DNA from: Cytobacillus firmus NBRC 15306 | GTDB taxonomy: Bacteria > Bacillota > Bacilli > Bacillales > Cytobacillaceae | Assembly: GCF_001591465.1 (NCBI RefSeq) | Contig: NZ_BCUY01000037.1 | Coordinates: 1 to 38,490, forward strand | Length of the DNA: 38,490 nt | Direction: 5' to 3' | Shown here: piece by piece, positions 25,250-33,706 of the stretch | How the letters are laid out: each line of letters starts with the position of its first letter | Position numbering within the stretch: the stretch's first letter is position 1 | Made by a program: the position numbers and the translations under genes | Notes under the pieces: generated by a model | Told to the model about the DNA's origin: nothing | Seen by the model: the letters and a program-made list of their open reading frames with translations, nothing else | Databases searched by the model: none

Positions 25250-26554
25250 GTGAAGACAAAGGAATGTCCGCGCTGCGGAAGTGCGCTTATAGAAGATGCA
25301 TGGGAAAGCCTGGAAGAGACAGAAGATGGCGGAGTGATTCTTGATGGATTTCCCGCATATGTGTGCCGCGGGAAGTGTGGCTATGTGAAGAGGATTGAAG
25401 ACATACCCGCAGTAATTGCACGGCAGGGGGACGATCGGCTTTTATTGCTTTACCCTAATGAACAAGGCAGAATTTTAGATATAGGAGAGTCTATCATTTG
25501 GCCGCCAATGCACTATCAATCTATCCTTGGAAGAGGATATTGGGAGGATTATATGGGAAATCACGATGTAGAGATGCTGCTTGAAAATGCCCGTGACAGC
25601 CGGGCAGCGTTTAAGGATGTGCCGAATATATTTGATTATGCCACCAGTGAGCTTTCACAGGATGCTTTTTTGTGCTGGCTTATGGCCTGGAGTGAATCGC
25701 CATATCGCTCACTGGACTGTTCCTTATATGAAGCTGCCAATCAGTTTTTGGCGGCTATTTTTAATTTGCATGGGCTGACAGCTCCGGTGATTGATTCGAT
25801 AGAGATCAAACGCCAGTTTAAATCTCTCGACATTTTGACGATCGTTAATGATACATACGCTATTTTAATAGAGGATAAAACATTTTCGAAAAACCATTCC
25901 GATCAGCTTAATCGGTACCGTAAGTCGGTTGAGAGCGAATATCCTCATCTGATCCAATTGCCGATCTATTATAAAATTGCTGACCAAAGCCATTATCGAT
26001 CCATTGATCAAGCAGGCTATAAACCATTCAAACGGACCATGATGCTGAAGATTCTGCAGGAGGGGAAAGAAAATGGTGTGCAAAATCCGCTATTTCTTGA
26101 TTATCTGAACCATCTGCAAAAGATAGAAGACAGTGTGGCATCTTTTAAAACAAAGGCTTTAGCAGAATGGGACCATTATGCCTGGCAGGGATTTTATCAG
26201 GAACTGCAAAAAGAAATTAACGGAGATTGGGGCTATGTTTCAAATCCGGCTGGCGGGTTTTGGGCATTCTGGTGGGCATCTGCAGCCAATAAACCGTATT
26301 TCCTGCAGCTCGAACAGCAGCGCCTTTGCGTTAAAATTAGCCCTGAAGAAGGCGAAGATAAGCGCAGTGTCCGAAAAGAGGCCATGAAAGCGATTCTTCT
26401 TGAATCTGATAAACACGGCCTTAATCTGCATAAGCCTGCAAGAACGCGGGTTGGAAAGGTTATGACGATTGCACAGCGGCTGGATTACATTCAATTGAAT
26501 AGTGACGGCACTGTTGATTCGAAACGAACCATTGACCTATTAAAGAGATATTAA
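25250..26554 (+). CDS. zinc-ribbon PD-(D/E)XK nuclease-family protein
   Basis: This 434-residue protein starts with a zinc ribbon, CPRCG at about residues 6-10 and CRGKCGY about 40 residues later. It continues with a PD-(D/E)XK nuclease domain of the PDDEXK_4 kind. The signature NIFDYATSELSQDAFLCWLMAW carries the first Glu; FKSLDILTIVN supplies the Asp and LIEDKTFS the Glu-x-Lys. The C-terminal ~170 residues are unassigned. GTG at 25250 is preferred over ATG at 25244 because AAAGGGGAG abuts the ATG and lies about 6 bases from the GTG. It is a single gene with its own terminator. A DNA-restriction or defence role is plausible but unproven. Confidence 0.75.
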   Translation: MKTKECPRCGSALIEDAWESLEETEDGGVILDGFPAYVCRGKCGYVKRIEDIPAVIARQGDDRLLLLYPNEQGRILDIGESIIWPPMHYQSILGRGYWEDYMGNHDVEMLLENARDSRAAFKDVPNIFDYATSELSQDAFLCWLMAWSESPYRSLDCSLYEAANQFLAAIFNLHGLTAPVIDSIEIKRQFKSLDILTIVNDTYAILIEDKTFSKNHSDQLNRYRKSVESEYPHLIQLPIYYKIADQSHYRSIDQAGYKPFKRTMMLKILQEGKENGVQNPLFLDYLNHLQKIEDSVASFKTKALAEWDHYAWQGFYQELQKEINGDWGYVSNPAGGFWAFWWASAANKPYFLQLEQQRLCVKISPEEGEDKRSVRKEAMKAILLESDKHGLNLHKPARTRVGKVMTIAQRLDYIQLNSDGTVDSKRTIDLLKRY

Positions 26555-26570
26555 CATGTCCAAGTTTGGC

Positions 26571-26603
26571 AGAATCTCCTTTGATGGAGGTTCTCTTTTT
26601 TTT
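26571..26603 (+). terminator. terminator of the nuclease gene
   Basis: AGAATCTCC pairs with GGAGGTTCT (one mismatch, loop TTTGAT), followed by CTTTTTTTT. Confidence 0.85.
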
Positions 26604-26627
26604 GGAGGAAACTGAATTTGTGAACGC

Positions 26628-26740
26628 TGCAAATAGCAGGTGGAAACTTGCAAATAGAACAGCAAATTTGCAAAAAGAACCAAAGATCCTGCAAATAGAC
26701 GCCGAACTTCTGCAAATAGACCCATCAATTCACAAAAAGA
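26628..26740 (+). repeat. TGCAAATAG array 1
   Basis: Copies of TGCAAATAG (one is TGCAAAAAG) start at 26628, 26649, 26669, 26690 and 26711, with a decayed copy near 26732. The steps are 21, 20, 21, 21 and 21 bp. The array directly follows the nuclease terminator; the rest of the gene-free stretch 26555-27072 is leader DNA for the next operon. Confidence 0.75.
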
Positions 26741-26957
26741 GAATCTCTCTCCCCGCGCCATTCCATAATAAAAAGCCCATCCCTATCCAGGAATTGGTCA
26801 GATCTACTTAAGTAAACAAACAAATTCATCAACGGGCAGCTGTTCCTTAAAAATATGGAGTCTGAGCAAAGTTCATAGTGAATAGGTCTAATAGAATGGT
26901 GTTCCGTTCGCTTAAAGGTCTTTATACCTTATTATAAAATATGATTATTTTCCCGTT

Positions 26958-26982
26958 TTTACTTATTTACTCAATTTTTACA
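26958..26982 (+). promoter_or_regulatory. candidate PhoP box upstream of the secreted nuclease operon
   Basis: TTTACT (26966-26971), five bases, then TTTACA (26977-26982) match the 11-bp direct-repeat form TT(A/T/C)ACA-N5 known for PhoP in B. subtilis. Another TTTACT at 26958 is out of phase. No convincing -10 was fixed. Confidence 0.45.
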
Positions 26983-27034
26983 AATATCAGATTGTACGCT
27001 AAAAAGAAGAGTGATTTACTAGAATGGTAGTGTG

Positions 27035-27048
27035 CGTAAACGCTTTAA
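27035..27048. promoter_or_regulatory. weak cre-like site
   Basis: CGTAAACGCTTTAA contains the central AANCGNT of CcpA sites but departs from consensus at both outer positions. It lies just before the ribosome site of the gene at 27073. Confidence 0.25.
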
Positions 27049-27072
27049 AATAAGGAAATAGGAGAGGATCGC

Positions 27073-29853
27073 ATGATAGAAAAGCAGCGCATAAAGTTCA
27101 TCAGCTTTATGAGTATCTTTGCATTAATTCTTAGTCTATTCAGTCCCTTTGCCGCGGCGAGTGCAGAAGAAGTGAAGTCTGTGGCAGAAGCGATTGCGGA
27201 TAATAACGGAACAGCAACGGTTGAAGGATATATTGTGGGAACGATCGCAAATGGACCGAAATATACCCATACTGGCCCATTTTCTGTGAATACAAATTTG
27301 GCCATTGCCGATTCCCCAAGTGAAACAGACCCCAGTAAAATACTGCCGGTTCAATTGCCGAATAATTCCATCAGGACAGAGCTGAATTTAAAGGACAACC
27401 CCGATCACCTCAGGAAAAAGATCCAAATTACAGGCTCTCTTGAAGCGTACTTTTCTGTTCCTGGTTTAAAAAGTCCAACAGCTTACACATTTGTAGAAGA
27501 TACAGGTGCACCACAGGTTTCAGCGGTTACAGCTACCCCTGAGGAGGGCCCTGTTAAAGCTGGAACAGCAGTAGAACTATCGACCTCCACTGATGGCGCT
27601 GTAATCCATTATACAGTTGATGGGTCAGAACCGACTGCTGAAAGCACCATATATTCCGATCCGATCATTATTAATGAAGAGACAACGATTAAAGCGGTAG
27701 CGGTCAAAGTCGGCTTAACAGACAGCAAGGTATCTGTATTTCAGTACATGATTGGGCTGGAAGATTTGCGCATTCATGATATTCAAGGTGCAGGCCAATA
27801 TTCCCAATATGCGAACCAGCAGGTTTCTGATGTTGAAGGAATTGTCACTAAGGTAGTGGATAACAGCAATTTCTACATACAAGATCAGCAGCCGGATGAT
27901 GATGAAAATACATCTGAAGGAATCTTGGTTTATAAAAAAGGCCACGGTGTAACGGCTGGGGATCTGGTATCCGCTTCAGGCCAGGTTAAAGAGTGGGTGC
28001 TTGATGGCTATTCAGACAAGCTGAAAACAGACCTTCCTGTGACAGAAATCAATGCGGCATCAATCGAGATCATTGCTTCCGGTCAGGAACTTCCTGCTCC
28101 GGTGGTTATTAACAAAGAAAATCTTCCGACTGAAATTATCGATAATGATGAATTAACAGAATTTTATCCAGAGCAGGATGGAATCGATTTTTACGAAAGC
28201 CTGGAAGGCATGCTGGTTCAAGTGGACAACGCTAAAGTAGTTGCCCCGCAAAAATACGGCGAGCTTGTAGTTATTCCTGGAGATGTGGATACGAACACAA
28301 CGGCAGGCGGACTGCGCATTTCAGAAAACGATTTTAATCCGGAGAGAATCACGCTTGATATTAACGATGAAGATTTTGTTGCCAAAATGGGTGACAGCTT
28401 CAAAGGCAGCATCCAGGGTGTTGTCAGCTACGGCTTCAGTAACTATAAAGTATTAAGTGATGCAGACTCACTACCGGAATTCGTGGAAGGCTCTGCGACA
28501 AGAGAAGAAACAAGCCTTGTCCCGGAAGAGGATCAACTAACGATCGCTTCTTATAATGTTGAAAACTTCTCAACAAAAACAGATACGGAAAAGGTTACGA
28601 GATTAGCAGAGGCAATCACAGATAAAATGAAGCAGCCGGATATCATTGGCCTGACTGAAGTTCAGGATAACGACGGACCAACTGATAGCGGCACAACAGC
28701 AGCAGATCAAAGTGCAGCATTATTAATTGAAAAAATTAAAGAACTTGGCGGGCCAGCCTATACTTACACAGACATTGCACCGGAAGATAAACAAGATGGC
28801 GGCCAGCCTGGAGGAAACATCCGTGTCGGCTTCCTTTATAACGCTGAAAGAGTAACACTAACCCAAGGCGAAAAAGGATCTGCGACAGATGCGGTTGATT
28901 TCGAAAACGGCAAACTGACGCTAAACCCAGGGCGTATTGACCCAGCAAACGAAGCCTTTGAAGATAGCCGCAAAGCATTGGCAGCCCAGTTCGAATTCCA
29001 GGGCGAAAGCGTTATTGTCGTAGCTAACCATTTTAACTCGAAAGGCGGAGACCTTCCGTTATTCGGAAAAGAGCAACCACCAGTCTTAAACAGTGAAATC
29101 CAGCGCATGAAAATCGCTAACGTTGTGAACGGTTTTGTAAAGGATATCAAAGCAGAAGACCCTGATGCCAATATTGTCCTGCTTGGCGACTTTAACGATT
29201 TTGAGTTCTCCAATCCTTTACAGGCACTAAAGGGCGAAGAACTGACTAATATGATTGAAAAAGTTCCGGCAGAAGAGCGATACACCTATACGTACCAGGG
29301 AAATGCACAGGTGCTCGATCATATTTTAGTATCCAACAACCTGGCAAAGAAAACAGAAGTAGATATTCTTCATATTAACTCGGGCTTCATGGAAGAGCAC
29401 GGCCGTGCAAGTGACCATGACCCTGTCCTGATTCAGACAAGCTTAAAGCCGGCAGCAAAACCGGAAGAGCCTAAATATGATCATGTTTTCAATCTGGTAA
29501 ACTACCATGCGAAGAAATTCGTAGTAGGACCACATAATGCATTAGTTATGATGGATGGCACCTCCAGCCTCACGCAGGGTCTATGGCTGAAGAAATCAGC
29601 TGCCGTTAAAGGCGAAGGCCTGAAACATACAAAAGTGGTCATCAGCTCCGCCAACAAAGGGGCAGTTGTGGATCTAACAGGATCAGAAATTAAAGAAGTC
29701 ATGATCGAAAGTGACAAAGTCGTCGAAATCCGCGGTGCTGAAAATGTGCAGAAATGGACACTTGGGAAAAAAGCGGATCCATCTCACATCATTTTCAAAA
29801 ATTCGGATGGGGAGTTAATGGAGTCTCCTTATGAGGAAGAGGAAGCGGCATAA
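27073..29853 (+). CDS. secreted multidomain endonuclease/exonuclease/phosphatase protein
   Basis: This 926-residue exported protein has a signal peptide to about residue 33. Next comes a beta domain at ~35-150 (SVAEAIADNNGTATVEGYIVG), then a chitobiase C-terminal-type repeat at ~165-240 (AVIHYTVDGSEPT), and a YhcR-like OB-fold region at ~245-475. The EEP catalytic domain follows at ~488-790 (LTIASYNVENF, DIIGLTEVQDNDG, VIVVANHFNSKGGD, LLGDFND, SDHDPVL). The last ~120 residues form a module also found at the end of the next gene's product. It probably degrades extracellular nucleic acid. TAGGAGAGG precedes the ATG. No LPXTG anchor is present. Confidence 0.88.
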   Translation: MIEKQRIKFISFMSIFALILSLFSPFAAASAEEVKSVAEAIADNNGTATVEGYIVGTIANGPKYTHTGPFSVNTNLAIADSPSETDPSKILPVQLPNNSIRTELNLKDNPDHLRKKIQITGSLEAYFSVPGLKSPTAYTFVEDTGAPQVSAVTATPEEGPVKAGTAVELSTSTDGAVIHYTVDGSEPTAESTIYSDPIIINEETTIKAVAVKVGLTDSKVSVFQYMIGLEDLRIHDIQGAGQYSQYANQQVSDVEGIVTKVVDNSNFYIQDQQPDDDENTSEGILVYKKGHGVTAGDLVSASGQVKEWVLDGYSDKLKTDLPVTEINAASIEIIASGQELPAPVVINKENLPTEIIDNDELTEFYPEQDGIDFYESLEGMLVQVDNAKVVAPQKYGELVVIPGDVDTNTTAGGLRISENDFNPERITLDINDEDFVAKMGDSFKGSIQGVVSYGFSNYKVLSDADSLPEFVEGSATREETSLVPEEDQLTIASYNVENFSTKTDTEKVTRLAEAITDKMKQPDIIGLTEVQDNDGPTDSGTTAADQSAALLIEKIKELGGPAYTYTDIAPEDKQDGGQPGGNIRVGFLYNAERVTLTQGEKGSATDAVDFENGKLTLNPGRIDPANEAFEDSRKALAAQFEFQGESVIVVANHFNSKGGDLPLFGKEQPPVLNSEIQRMKIANVVNGFVKDIKAEDPDANIVLLGDFNDFEFSNPLQALKGEELTNMIEKVPAEERYTYTYQGNAQVLDHILVSNNLAKKTEVDILHINSGFMEEHGRASDHDPVLIQTSLKPAAKPEEPKYDHVFNLVNYHAKKFVVGPHNALVMMDGTSSLTQGLWLKKSAAVKGEGLKHTKVVISSANKGAVVDLTGSEIKEVMIESDKVVEIRGAENVQKWTLGKKADPSHIIFKNSDGELMESPYEEEEAA

Positions 29854-29856
29854 CAG

Positions 29857-29888
29857 TTGAAGCCGGAGTGCAGAACTCTGGCTTTCAA
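29857..29888 (+). other. hairpin between nuclease and nucleotidase genes
   Basis: TTGAAGCCGGAGT pairs with ACTCTGGCTTTCAA around a 5-base loop with one bulge. No T run follows, so it may adjust relative expression of the two genes rather than end the transcript. Confidence 0.55.
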
Positions 29889-29922
29889 CCCCTTTGAGTA
29901 AAAATTGAAAGGAGCATTTTTT

Positions 29923-31902
29923 ATGAAATTACCCATTAAAGTATTATCTGCAGCAGCCTTATCAGCAGCATTAACCATCTCGGCAGCCGTTCCGGCAGGC
30001 CTGGTTTCAGCAAATGAGACTTCAGCTTCAGATTTCACGCTTTCGTTAATGCATACCAATGACTCGCACGCAAATATGGACAGCGCCGCAAAGAAAGTGA
30101 CGGCGGTAAAGGAAGTAAGAGAAGCAAAGCCGGATGCCCTGCTAGTTGATGCAGGAGATGTTTTTTCCGGAACTTTATATTTTAATAAATTCCTTGGACA
30201 AGCAGACCTTGAATTTATGAATCTCATGGGCTATGACATTATGACTTTCGGAAATCATGAGTTCGACTTAGGTTCAAGTGCGGAAGGACATAAAGCACTG
30301 GCTGACTTTGTAAAAGGTGCACAATTCCCATTTGTCAGTTCAAACGTAGATTTTTCTGAGGATGCCAACCTGCAGGGATTGTTCAGTGATCTTATATCGA
30401 GCGAACCTGCTGATGGAAAAATATATAATGGCATCATTAAAGAAGTTAATGGAGAGAAAGTAGGATTCTTTGGATTAACTACAGCTGAAACAGCCAGCAT
30501 TTCCAGTCCGGGTAATGTTGCATTTGAAGATTATCTTGAAGAAGCAGAAAAAGCAGTAAAAGCTTTCGAGGGCATGGGTATTAATAAAATAGTGGCTATA
30601 ACTCATATTGGCTATGATGATAACCCAGATGTGGATAATGATTTAAACCTGGCTGCTCAAGTAGATGGAATTGATGTGATTGTAGGCGGACACAGCCATA
30701 CGCAATTAAATGCTCCAGTGGTTGTGGCAGCTGACGAAATAGGAGCGGCAAAGGATCCTACTGTTATCGTACAAGCCGGCCAGTACAATAATTACCTCGG
30801 AACGCTGGATGTACAATTTGACGAGGCAGGAAAAGTAGTCGGGCATGCTGGAGAGCTTATTAAAATAGCAGATAAAGCAGAGGACCCTGAGGCAGCGGTG
30901 CTGCTTGAAAAGTACTCCTCACAGATAGAAGAATTAAAGAACACGGAAATTGGAGCAGAAACGCTGGCTGCCCTTGAGAATCCGCGGACAAGCGGAGACA
31001 GCACAGAGCCAAGTGTACGGAAAAATGAAACAGCGCTGGGCAACCTGATTACAGACGGCATGCTGGCAAAAGCAAAGGAGTATAACAGCAATGTCATCAT
31101 GGCTCTCCAAAATGGAGGCGGCATTCGTGCAGGAATTGACGCAGGGCCAATCACAGTTGGCGAAGTAATCACTGTTCTTCCATTTGGCAATACATTAGCC
31201 ACTATGGAGGTAACGGGAGCTGAATTAAAAGAGGCCTTTGAAATCAGCGTAGGACAATATCCTGCAGAAAATGGCGGCTTCCTGCACGTGTCCGGTGCAA
31301 AAGTAAAATTCGATTCCACTAAACCTGCCGGCGAGCGGATTGTTTCGATTGAATATAAAAATGAACAGGGCACTTACACTGAAATCCAGGACAATCAAAC
31401 CTACACAATCGCTACGAATGCTTTTACAGCTAAAGGTGGAGATGGATATACAGTCTTCGCAAAAGCTTACCAGGAGGGCAGAGTAACAGATCTTGGACTT
31501 TCTGATTGGGAAAACTTCGCAGATCACCTATCCAGCCTGGGCACCATCAAACCGGCGGTGGAAGGGCGTATCATAGACGTTGACAGCCTTCCTCCAGTAA
31601 CAGAGCTGGATTTTGAAAAGGAATATAATCTTACTGATGATAAAAAGAAGAAACTGGTAGTGAACAAAGTTTCCTTTATTAATGTAGAAAAATCCGCAGA
31701 AATCAAAAATGGCATCTGGCTCAAAAATTCTGCTGTACTGCAGGGTGATGGCCTTAAAAATGTGAGTGTCCGTGTAACACCTAAGAAAGAGCCGATCATC
31801 GTAGACTTTAGCGGTGCAGAAGTGAAAGAGGTCATTATTGAGAAAAGTGATTTAGTGGAGCTTCGAGGAGCAGAGAATATTAAAAAGCTTACTATTAAAT
31901 AA
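29923..31902 (+). CDS. secreted 5'-nucleotidase / 2',3'-cyclic phosphodiesterase
   Basis: This 659-residue exported protein has a signal peptide to about residue 32 (PAGLVSANE). The metallophosphoesterase domain follows (LMHTNDSHANMDS, VDAGDVFSG, FGNHEFDLG, HIGYD, VGGHSHT). The 5'-nucleotidase C-terminal domain begins near VRKNETALGNLITDGMLA. The final ~85 residues match the C-terminal module of the preceding EEP protein. It should release phosphate from nucleotides produced by that nuclease. ATG at 29923 is set by GAAAGGAG 8 bases upstream; an in-frame TTG at 29905 is not favoured. Confidence 0.92.
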   Translation: MKLPIKVLSAAALSAALTISAAVPAGLVSANETSASDFTLSLMHTNDSHANMDSAAKKVTAVKEVREAKPDALLVDAGDVFSGTLYFNKFLGQADLEFMNLMGYDIMTFGNHEFDLGSSAEGHKALADFVKGAQFPFVSSNVDFSEDANLQGLFSDLISSEPADGKIYNGIIKEVNGEKVGFFGLTTAETASISSPGNVAFEDYLEEAEKAVKAFEGMGINKIVAITHIGYDDNPDVDNDLNLAAQVDGIDVIVGGHSHTQLNAPVVVAADEIGAAKDPTVIVQAGQYNNYLGTLDVQFDEAGKVVGHAGELIKIADKAEDPEAAVLLEKYSSQIEELKNTEIGAETLAALENPRTSGDSTEPSVRKNETALGNLITDGMLAKAKEYNSNVIMALQNGGGIRAGIDAGPITVGEVITVLPFGNTLATMEVTGAELKEAFEISVGQYPAENGGFLHVSGAKVKFDSTKPAGERIVSIEYKNEQGTYTEIQDNQTYTIATNAFTAKGGDGYTVFAKAYQEGRVTDLGLSDWENFADHLSSLGTIKPAVEGRIIDVDSLPPVTELDFEKEYNLTDDKKKKLVVNKVSFINVEKSAEIKNGIWLKNSAVLQGDGLKNVSVRVTPKKEPIIVDFSGAEVKEVIIEKSDLVELRGAENIKKLTIK

Positions 31903-31928
31903 GCATTAATTTGAATGTATACTATCTG

Positions 31929-31953
31929 CCGGCCCTGTGGGCCGGTATTTTTA
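31929..31953 (+). terminator. terminator of the nuclease-nucleotidase operon
   Basis: CCGGCCC (31929-31935) pairs with GGGCCGG (31939-31945), followed by TATTTTTA. Confidence 0.85.
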
Positions 31954-31982
31954 CTGTTGTATAATAATTGTGAAAAGCATGA

Positions 31983-31999
31983 GGACGGCTGAACCGTCC
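31983..31999. repeat. REP-like hairpin GGACGG/CCGTCC
   Basis: GGACGG-CTGAA-CCGTCC is a perfect 6-bp stem. It resembles the REP hairpins of this window in style but matches neither family. Confidence 0.35.
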
Positions 32000-32072
32000 C
32001 CATGTTCTAAAGAAATTGTCACATTTATCTTAAGGAATTTGTTATATACTATTAAAAGAGGAGGTGTGAACA

Positions 32073-32456
32073 ATGAACGAATCAAAAATGGAAAGTATGC
32101 TTGCCCAATTAATAAAAATGGTTGGCAGTCTTCAATCTGATATGCAGGAAATGAAAAAAGAACAGCAAGAGATGAAAAAAGAACAACAGGAAATGAAAAA
32201 AGAACAACAGGAAATGAAAAAAGAACAACTAGAAATGAAAATAGAGCAGCAAGGAATGAAGTACACCCAGCAGAGTATGCAGGGGGAACTCAAAGAGGTT
32301 CAAAACAAGCTAAAGGAACTGGAAACTAAAAGTGATCAGCGTCATCATGAGATCTTAGAGCACTTTAAAATCCTTGAAAGAGACCAGGATTTTATATGGG
32401 AGAAAACCGCAAGAAATGAAAGAGATATCGGCAATATCAAAAGACAGCTTAGTTGA
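32073..32456 (+). CDS. coiled-coil protein with EMKKEQQ repeats
   Basis: This 127-residue soluble protein is almost wholly coiled coil. Residues about 26-68 consist of six copies of a seven-residue unit, EMKKEQQ, fading towards the end. Then comes an ordinary heptad helix (LKEVQNKLKELE) and a polar C-terminal helix (FIWEKTARNERDIGN). The DNA repeats every 21 bases (32145-32276), so copy number can change without breaking the frame. GAGGAGGTG lies 7 bases before the ATG. There is no signal peptide or known domain; a scaffold or spacer role is inference. Confidence 0.72.
   Translation: MNESKMESMLAQLIKMVGSLQSDMQEMKKEQQEMKKEQQEMKKEQQEMKKEQLEMKIEQQGMKYTQQSMQGELKEVQNKLKELETKSDQRHHEILEHFKILERDQDFIWEKTARNERDIGNIKRQLS
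32145..32276 (+). repeat. in-frame 21-bp tandem repeats
   Basis: The unit contains ATGAAAAAAGAACAACAGG; its ATG occurs at 32151, 32172, 32193, 32214, 32235 and 32256. The first four units are nearly identical, which points to recent slippage. Confidence 0.85.
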
Positions 32457-32616
32457 GAAATTAAACTCCTTTGAAATGAAAAACCCAACGTGTAATTTAA
32501 CAGATCATTTACACGGCAAAGTTTATATTTTCCCCTCTTTTTATCTTCTTTGGTTAATGCTCTCTTATAACTTGGTTGCTAAACACCCCACAAACAATTT
32601 CAAACATAAGGTAAAG

Positions 32617-32647
32617 CACTGTAGATGCCAGCATCTAGAGTGTTTTT
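32617..32647 (+). terminator. terminator after the coiled-coil gene
   Basis: CACT-G-TAGATGC pairs with GCATCTA-G-AGTG (loop CA), followed by TTTTT. The rest of 32457-32942 contains no supported gene. Confidence 0.8.
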
Positions 32648-32942
32648 CTTTGTTTAAGAAATATTGAAAATGACTGAAAGAAGAGAGCCATCCCCCTGGT
32701 TCTCAGAGCTACTCCTGAATTTTCTTTAGCAAAGTCTTGCTCCGAATTTTATAACATGTAAGGGGAACGTATATATAGTGGGCTGTGCATTCGTATGTTA
32801 CATTATATTTATAGATTTACATTGAATGCTGATCCTATTGAAGCAAATGTGGAGATTAGACTCAGCAGATGTGCTCTTTATTAAATTATGCCAAGCCAAT
32901 GCCATAGTGATGCAGCTTTTATGGAATATGGGAGGAACAAGG

Positions 32943-33440
32943 ATGTCTGCTATAAAGTTTATAAATCTTGATGGAGAAGAAATATATGTGTTTAACAGTG
33001 CCATCTATATTTTTGAATCGTCATCCGGAAGTACACTGGAAGTAGACATGATTGTTAGCGAAGTTACTCTAAGAAAATATCAGGACAGGGACAGTCTGAT
33101 CACAGAAGTTGAATTGGAGGACGGCAGGCAGATAAGCTCCTTTATGTTTCTAAAGGCTGTGCCAGGGAAGCTGCCCCGGCTGAGCTTATTTTGCGAAATA
33201 GATCCGGAAGAGTCTTATGAAGGGCTCTTAAGAATAAGAGAGGATGCTCCGGATTTTCCCGATATTGAAGCTGGCATTACCCTGGAAGAGATTCGAAAAG
33301 TCGAGATGCCAAATGAAAAAATCACACTTAAATTAAATCTGCCCATTAATCAGGTGGAATGGCTGAAGGAGCAGAAAAATAAGGAACTGAATGAGTTTAT
33401 TAGAGAGCTGTTAGGGGAGCATCTGGAAAAAGCAGAATAA
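32943..33440 (+). CDS. hypothetical protein, possible ribbon-helix-helix tail
   Basis: This 165-residue soluble protein of unknown family begins MSAIKFINLDGEEIYVFNSA. The first ~115 residues are strand-rich and acidic. The last ~40 (LKLNLPINQVEWLKEQKNKE) look like a strand followed by two helices, as in ribbon-helix-helix folds or their partners, but this is weak. The start at 32943 is favoured because GGGAGGA lies 7-8 bases upstream; the frame is open further up without a ribosome site. It is convergent with the lipase-toxin operon and separated from it by the second TGCAAATAG array. Confidence 0.65.
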   Translation: MSAIKFINLDGEEIYVFNSAIYIFESSSGSTLEVDMIVSEVTLRKYQDRDSLITEVELEDGRQISSFMFLKAVPGKLPRLSLFCEIDPEESYEGLLRIREDAPDFPDIEAGITLEEIRKVEMPNEKITLKLNLPINQVEWLKEQKNKELNEFIRELLGEHLEKAE

Positions 33441-33518
33441 TTCAATCCAAAGTTTCTGTATGGGACACGTACCAGCGGCTGCATAAAGAGCAGGGTTTGG
33501 GCTGTATGGTGGTGAACT

Positions 33519-33651
33519 TGCAAATAGAGTTATTAAACCTGCAAATAAATCAATCAAATTGCAAATAGCCGCCTGAAACCTGCAAATAGACCAATCAAAT
33601 TGCAAATAGACAATTAAATTCTGCAAATAGACTATCAAATTCCGCAAATTG
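33519..33651 (+). repeat. TGCAAATAG array 2
   Basis: Copies start at 33519, 33540, 33560, 33581, 33601 and 33622, with a decayed one near 33643. The steps alternate between 21 and 20 bp. Spacers alternate in type, with AT-rich ones (such as CAATCAAAT) and ones ending GAAACC. Confidence 0.85.
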
Positions 33652-33668
33652 ATTCCTATATAAAAGGA

Positions 33669-33695
33669 AAACCGAGCCGCCACTCAGCTCGGTTT
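33669..33695. terminator. bidirectional terminator at the toxin 3' end
   Basis: AAACCGAGC (33669-33677) pairs with GCTCGGTTT (33687-33695). On the minus strand it is followed by TCCTTTT. A close relative ends TGCAAATAG array 3 at 37491-37517. Confidence 0.8.
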
Positions 33696-33706
33696 ATTAA
33701 ATCCTA

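Noticed and set aside
32826..32942. An upstream start for the gene at 32943
   Set aside because: The frame is open but has no ribosome site there, while GGGAGGA lies at the right distance from the ATG at 32943.
33411..33683. Minus-strand open frames across the TGCAAATAG arrays (also near 26540-26761 and 37188-37505) as genes for small hydrophobic proteins
   Set aside because: They arise because CTATTTGCA repeats avoid stops; their peptides merely repeat LFAGF/YLQVSGSYLQ, and no ribosome sites were found.
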